From contig NC_092019.1 in NCBI RefSeq assembly GCF_042242105.1, forward strand, positions 17,095,328 to 17,159,327: a stretch of DNA of 64,000 nucleotides, in the 5' to 3' direction. The notes under the pieces are model-generated. The model was given only the letters and a program-made list of their open reading frames with translations. It did not search any database and was not told where the DNA came from. Positions 58,529-64,000 of this stretch are shown here, piece after piece (position 1 is the stretch's first letter; each line of letters opens with the position of its first letter). The position numbers and the translations under genes were made by a program. This stretch comes from Pempheris klunzingeri. Taxonomy: Eukaryota > Chordata > Actinopteri > Acropomatiformes > Pempheridae.

Positions 58529-59314
58529 ACTTGGTGACATTATTTACAGCCACGTGTTGGTGATTGATTCAAACAGTGGCTGAATATTATAAAAGATACT
58601 TTTTTCTTTGTTGAGGTTTGTTCGACTTCAGAAGTGACAACAGTTGTGAAATATTCAGAGTGAATTTCACAATATCTCCCTAATTGCGGCAGTTTTCCGG
58701 TTGGGTGTGTGCAGGAGCAGCCTGTAGAGTTATTTTGAACGGTGCTGAAAAAACGTTCATAAAGAGATAAAATGCCGGTATTAGATAACGAGGAGCAGCG
58801 TGCAGGAAGTTGGTGTTTCGGAATAAAACGCCAATGCCATAAGAAGTAGCTGAGTTTACTAGCTGACAGTGGATCTAGTATTTGAACCCAGGAGAGGGTT
58901 GGAGCAAACAGCTGCTTCTTTGATCACTACCATTAAGGGTCAAGAGTTATACAGTATAAGTGTTAATGGTTATCAATTTACTAGGACTCGGAAAAGAAAA
59001 ACACTAAACTGCATCAGTCCCTTTCCTTTAAAAAGCTACTTCCAGGTGACTGACTTTCCCCGGTAACGTTAGCTGACAACATGGCATGACAAAATGATTT
59101 TAACTGTCACATCTTTGTATACTACCAATACGAAGACAGCAAGACGGAGAAAAACAATCTTACACGCTAGTCGTGTCGGTTTTTAACCAGTATCATTGTG
59201 TAACTTCGCGAGGTAGGAAAGCTGTGTAAATGTTAGCATTAGCTAGCTCAGTAGCTGCCACAGTGACCGAGTGCAACAGTAACATGCGTGAGTTGGACAG
59301 CTGGCGGTACTTAC

Positions 59315-59420
59315 ATCAATTTGGTGTTGTAATGCCACGGTTTAATTACTGCAGTCCCTAATAGAGCCTGCAAACTCAACAACCCACCCTCACCACGGAT
59401 GCACCCACAGGTAACATGAA
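59315..59420 (-). promoter_or_regulatory. mboat7 non-coding first exon and promoter
   Basis: On the minus strand a strong donor (TTGAT then GTAAGT) lies at 59315, and an acceptor (CCGGCAG then AGCG ATG) lies four bases before the mboat7 start. The exon has no in-frame coding use, so it is 5'UTR. GCTAGC/AACGTTAGC words occur just inside the intron (59064-59074 and 59231-59249). The upstream limit is approximate. Confidence 0.5.
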
Positions 59421-59702
59421 ATCATTCCACTTCCTGGTTTGATTACGTCACGTCGTAGAGTTGGACGGCACCATTCAAAACGTAGGGGTGTCAACTGCAC
59501 CGGTCTGTTGTCTGCTAATGCGCCCAATTAGTGAACGAAAGTCACTTTCCTCAGTATGATGCCACAACTGTCTGACTTTTCATTCGTCATAATAACGCTA
59601 CAGTATAAACGTGTCCAATGTTACAATATAGACTTTAATTGGAACCAATGACATACAGGAATAAAAACAAAGAACTCAGCTCTCTGGTCAGACTAGACAT
59701 TT

Positions 59703-59708
59703 TTTATT
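59703..59708 (-). terminator. Poly(A) signal of rps9
   Basis: TTTATT on the plus strand (AATAAA on the minus strand), about 56 bases after the rps9 stop. Very short 3'UTRs are typical of ribosomal protein genes. Confidence 0.8.
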
Positions 59709-59763
59709 GAAAAGTTTGACAGAACAGGAAGCATCAGAGCACACTTCCTGGACGACATCCTTC

Positions 59764-61222
<1,459 letters not shown>

Positions 61223-62001
61223 TTACAAGTGCCTGCAACATCAGACAAGAGCTTGGTCAGTAGAAGTTAACAAAAAGACAACTCATTGTAAGTAATCACA
61301 ACAGGCTCTATTAACATCTGTGCCACTACAATCTAGGCACATTTTCAGCCACCTACAGACCGTCTACAGCCCTTTAATCATAAACTGGCAGTTTGTCTCA
61401 TTCACTGTTTAGACTCAGATGCCTTTCAAAACTGCAGCCAAAATTTCATATACTACACACACACACACGTAACCAACTGGAATATTAGCAATGTTTCAAA
61501 CCATTCAACCTCAGCTAATAAGTTTCTTAACTTGAACAAATTCACAGTCTGGATTAAAATAACTTGATTTCAGTGTAAGACTCCTGTTAGCTGTCGTTTA
61601 ACCTCCCAACATGTGCCGGTAACAGATTTGTTCAGCGGTCGGGAGGTTCACAAAGACAGAGGAAATGTTTGAACATTTACTTCACGGAGAGATTTGTTTA
61701 TAGCAGTGCTATAAGCACAAATAAATCACAAATGTGCTACAACCCGGTAATTTGTCAGCCATACGACTAGGCCGCAGCTGCTCTGGACCACGTTGTTCAG
61801 TGTCACAAGCTAGCGTTAGCTTAGCCGAGTTAGCTTTGAGCCTCCAACAACTACCTCGGAAACGACACGCTTGTTGTTCAAATACATGTTCACCTATGCT
61901 ACTACGATTTCCTGCTGCTTCCTATGAACATCTGTGCAGCTAAAAGCCCCAAATGCTGCGTGTTAATGTTGTATGATGTCGCATGAGTCCGGGCTCCCTA
62001 C

Positions 62002-62040
62002 CTGTCTTGCTCAGGCTCGCGCAGTAAAAGAGGACGTTAA
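62002..62040 (-). promoter_or_regulatory. rps9 first exon with 5' TOP motif
   Basis: On the minus strand CCTCTTTTACTGC (62021-62033) is followed by a short sequence and a donor (AAGACAG then GTAGGG at 62002). A C followed by a pyrimidine tract at the start of a very short non-coding exon is the ribosomal-protein TOP arrangement. The likely partner acceptor lies about 15 bases before the ATG (TGCAG then GCACTTG). Start-site choice is inferred. Confidence 0.65.
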
Positions 62041-62201
62041 AGGAAGTTATCATTTACTTATAGGGCCAACGTAAGCACTACATATCCCATCATGCTCCTC
62101 TGCGTCCAAACGGAAGTGGGAGTGTTGGCCCTGTCGCCCCCTGTTAGTCACAGACAGAACAACAGCTGAAAACACGGCAAACACAACACAACACACTGTA
62201 G

Positions 62202-62264
<63 letters not shown>
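62202..62264. repeat. (GT)n microsatellite
   Basis: About 30 perfect GT units upstream of rps9, between it and the rbfox1-like gene. Confidence 0.97.
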
Positions 62265-62267
<3 letters not shown>

Positions 62268-62499
62268 ATATGATATGCAGATATGTATCATAAATATTAT
62301 TAATGTCTCCTAGGTTAAAATGATAACAGACTTTTAGAGCTGTTAGTCTAAATGGTGGAACATATAACTGTGGGTACATAAGGAGTCAAACGAGTTGCTT
62401 TGGATTCATGTTATCTCTGAAAATGAAGCCCTGTAAATTAGACTGTTATTGTTGCCCACAAGTAGTGAGAAATCCTGCATGAAAAGTGCGTAAGAGTGA

Positions 62500-62932
62500 G
62501 GGTGGTAAGGTGGTAAACTCAGAGAGAAGGACATGGGTGACTATTTATATAACTCTGAAATGGGACCCTGAGCATGTGTTTCTGTCTGTCAGGCTGCATG
62601 ATCAACTGATGGACACACAGAAGCTCACTTGCTTTCTCTTTCACTGCTCTAGATCCTGTCTTTTCCGGGCAGGACATAGGTTGTTTTGCAGACTTTCTTT
62701 ATGTTTTTCTTCTTAGACTCATCTGTGAGGTTATAAAGAGTCTTAAGCGTCTTTCCCCTCACCCTCCTGGATCTTCTGTTTTCTCCTGTTGGGATTTTTT
62801 TCTTCTTTTTTTTCCCAGCCTGATCGCCTTCTCTCCTGTGTGCATATCAACCCTTCCATTTCCCCTGCTCTCCTTTTCCTTTTCCTCCCGTCTTCCACCG
62901 TTCCCTGTCTACTTGTGCGTGGTTTTTGGGCC
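62500..62932 (+). promoter_or_regulatory. Promoter and 5'UTR of the rbfox1-like gene
   Basis: Upstream of the ATG at 62933 there is a TATA-like TTATAAAGAG (62731-62740), a MEF2-like CTATTTATAT (62541-62550; last base off consensus) and an E-box CAACTG (62603-62608). The spacing would put the start near 62765 and leave a pyrimidine-rich 5'UTR. The elements were read by eye and none is proven. Confidence 0.4.
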
Positions 62933-63019
62933 ATGCTGTCCTCACCCACTGTGATTCTCCAGCCTTATGGACTCCCTGTCTACCCTCAGACAACCACATG
63001 CTACCCCAGCATAGTTCAG
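62933..63019 (+). CDS. rbfox1l: First coding exon of rbfox1-like splicing regulator (partial)
   Basis: This 87-base exon begins with ATG and ends at a donor (GTTCAG then GTAAAC). It encodes 29 residues, MLSSPTVILQPYGLPVYPQ followed by TTTCYPSIVQ. It matches my recollection of the start of the fish rbfox1-like protein and resembles the alternative RBFOX1 start MLASQGVLLHPYGVPM. RBFOX proteins bind UGCAUG in introns to control alternative exons; the fish rbfox1l form is known from muscle. The RNA-binding domain would be in exons past the right edge. Bases 63020-64000 are its first intron as far as visible. The assignment rests on one short exon. Confidence 0.75.
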
Positions 63020-63315
63020 GTAAACTTTCCTTAATTTGCTCCTTAAATCTCCCTTCATCTCACTTATTAAATGTTTGTCTTCCCAGTCCTGCACCATCGA
63101 ATGTCCAGCCTGTCAGGCTTTCTCAAACGTGACTCAGGATTCAGGGGTAGAAACTCAGAGGCTACATGTGTCGTTATATGAATACAAATTATATGAATAC
63201 TTGTTTTATCTGACCAAAAGGTAACCATTTGCTATAATAGAGGGCTGAGGACTTTAAGGAATCAGCAAATATTCACATTTATGAAGCAGAAACTAATGAT
63301 TGTGTTTTTTAGACT

Positions 63316-63602
<287 letters not shown>

Positions 63603-64000
63603 GGACAAGGACAACATTAAGATTTAGGGCAACATTATTCCCAGTGAGGACAAAAACATTTAATTTAATCATGAAGAAACCAAAGGGCCTTCATCTCCTC
63701 CAGTTAAAGAGTCATATCTTATATCTAATTTAGTTTACTTATGTGTTGCGTAACAGTGACTGAATATCTCATGCACAGAAGATTAGAGGAATGATCAATC
63801 AAAGAGGCCTGACGGGAGCTGAGCCAAGTACAATGATTAGGACAGATCTTATTTATTTAATAGTAAGGAGACATTGTGGTTTTAACTTTAGTGCACTGGT
63901 CTCAGTGATGCCAACAGGCTGTGTGTGTATGTGTGTGTTTACGTGTGTGTGTCTAAGTGTCCCTGACATGCCATTAATGCCACAATGCTTCTGGTGTCTC

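Overview
The window is vertebrate nuclear DNA. Genes are split into many short exons with GT-AG introns, CpG-type promoters sit beside AT-rich spacers, and there are long GATA and GT microsatellites and a Tc1 transposon. Protein similarity recalled from memory and the repeat types point to a ray-finned (percomorph-like) teleost. No species is claimed. Every gene model was assembled by joining exons by hand and checking splice sites and phase. All complete models close as open frames divisible by three.

Layout: tfpt 3' part (+, 287-1109), cnot3 (+, 2945-9605), prpf31 (-, 11651-15058), lmtk3 (-, 17327-37288), leng1 (-, 39308-43347), tmc4 (-, 44234-51286), mboat7 (-, 53712-58008), rps9 (-, 59764-61216), then the first coding exon of an rbfox1-like gene (+, 62933-63019) whose remainder lies past the right edge. 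tfpt, prpf31, cnot3, leng1, tmc4, mboat7 and rps9 are also neighbours on human 19q13.42, so this is an old conserved block. In this window lmtk3 is embedded between prpf31 and leng1.

The neighbours do not form one pathway. Five are general-purpose genes: chromatin remodelling (tfpt), mRNA deadenylation (cnot3), splicing (prpf31, leng1) and translation (rps9). mboat7 remodels phosphatidylinositol, tmc4 is a membrane channel-like protein, lmtk3 is a neuronal membrane kinase and the rbfox1-like gene is a tissue-specific splicing regulator. Starts of the broadly expressed genes share GCTAGC / AACGTTAGC words.

Mobile and repetitive DNA: a 1,610-bp Tc1-like transposon with an open transposase frame in an lmtk3 intron; short TIR elements in tmc4 introns and near mboat7; a fold-back element in leng1; three long GATA arrays; a minisatellite in leng1 intron 1. 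No rRNA, CRISPR array, retrovirus or LTR element was recognised.

Most interesting signals: two related C/D-box-like snoRNA candidates in consecutive rps9 introns, with 11 nt complementary to 18S rRNA; an unannotated 93-nt phase-matched cassette exon candidate in mboat7 intron 1; and a thrice-repeated motif module in the giant lmtk3 exon.
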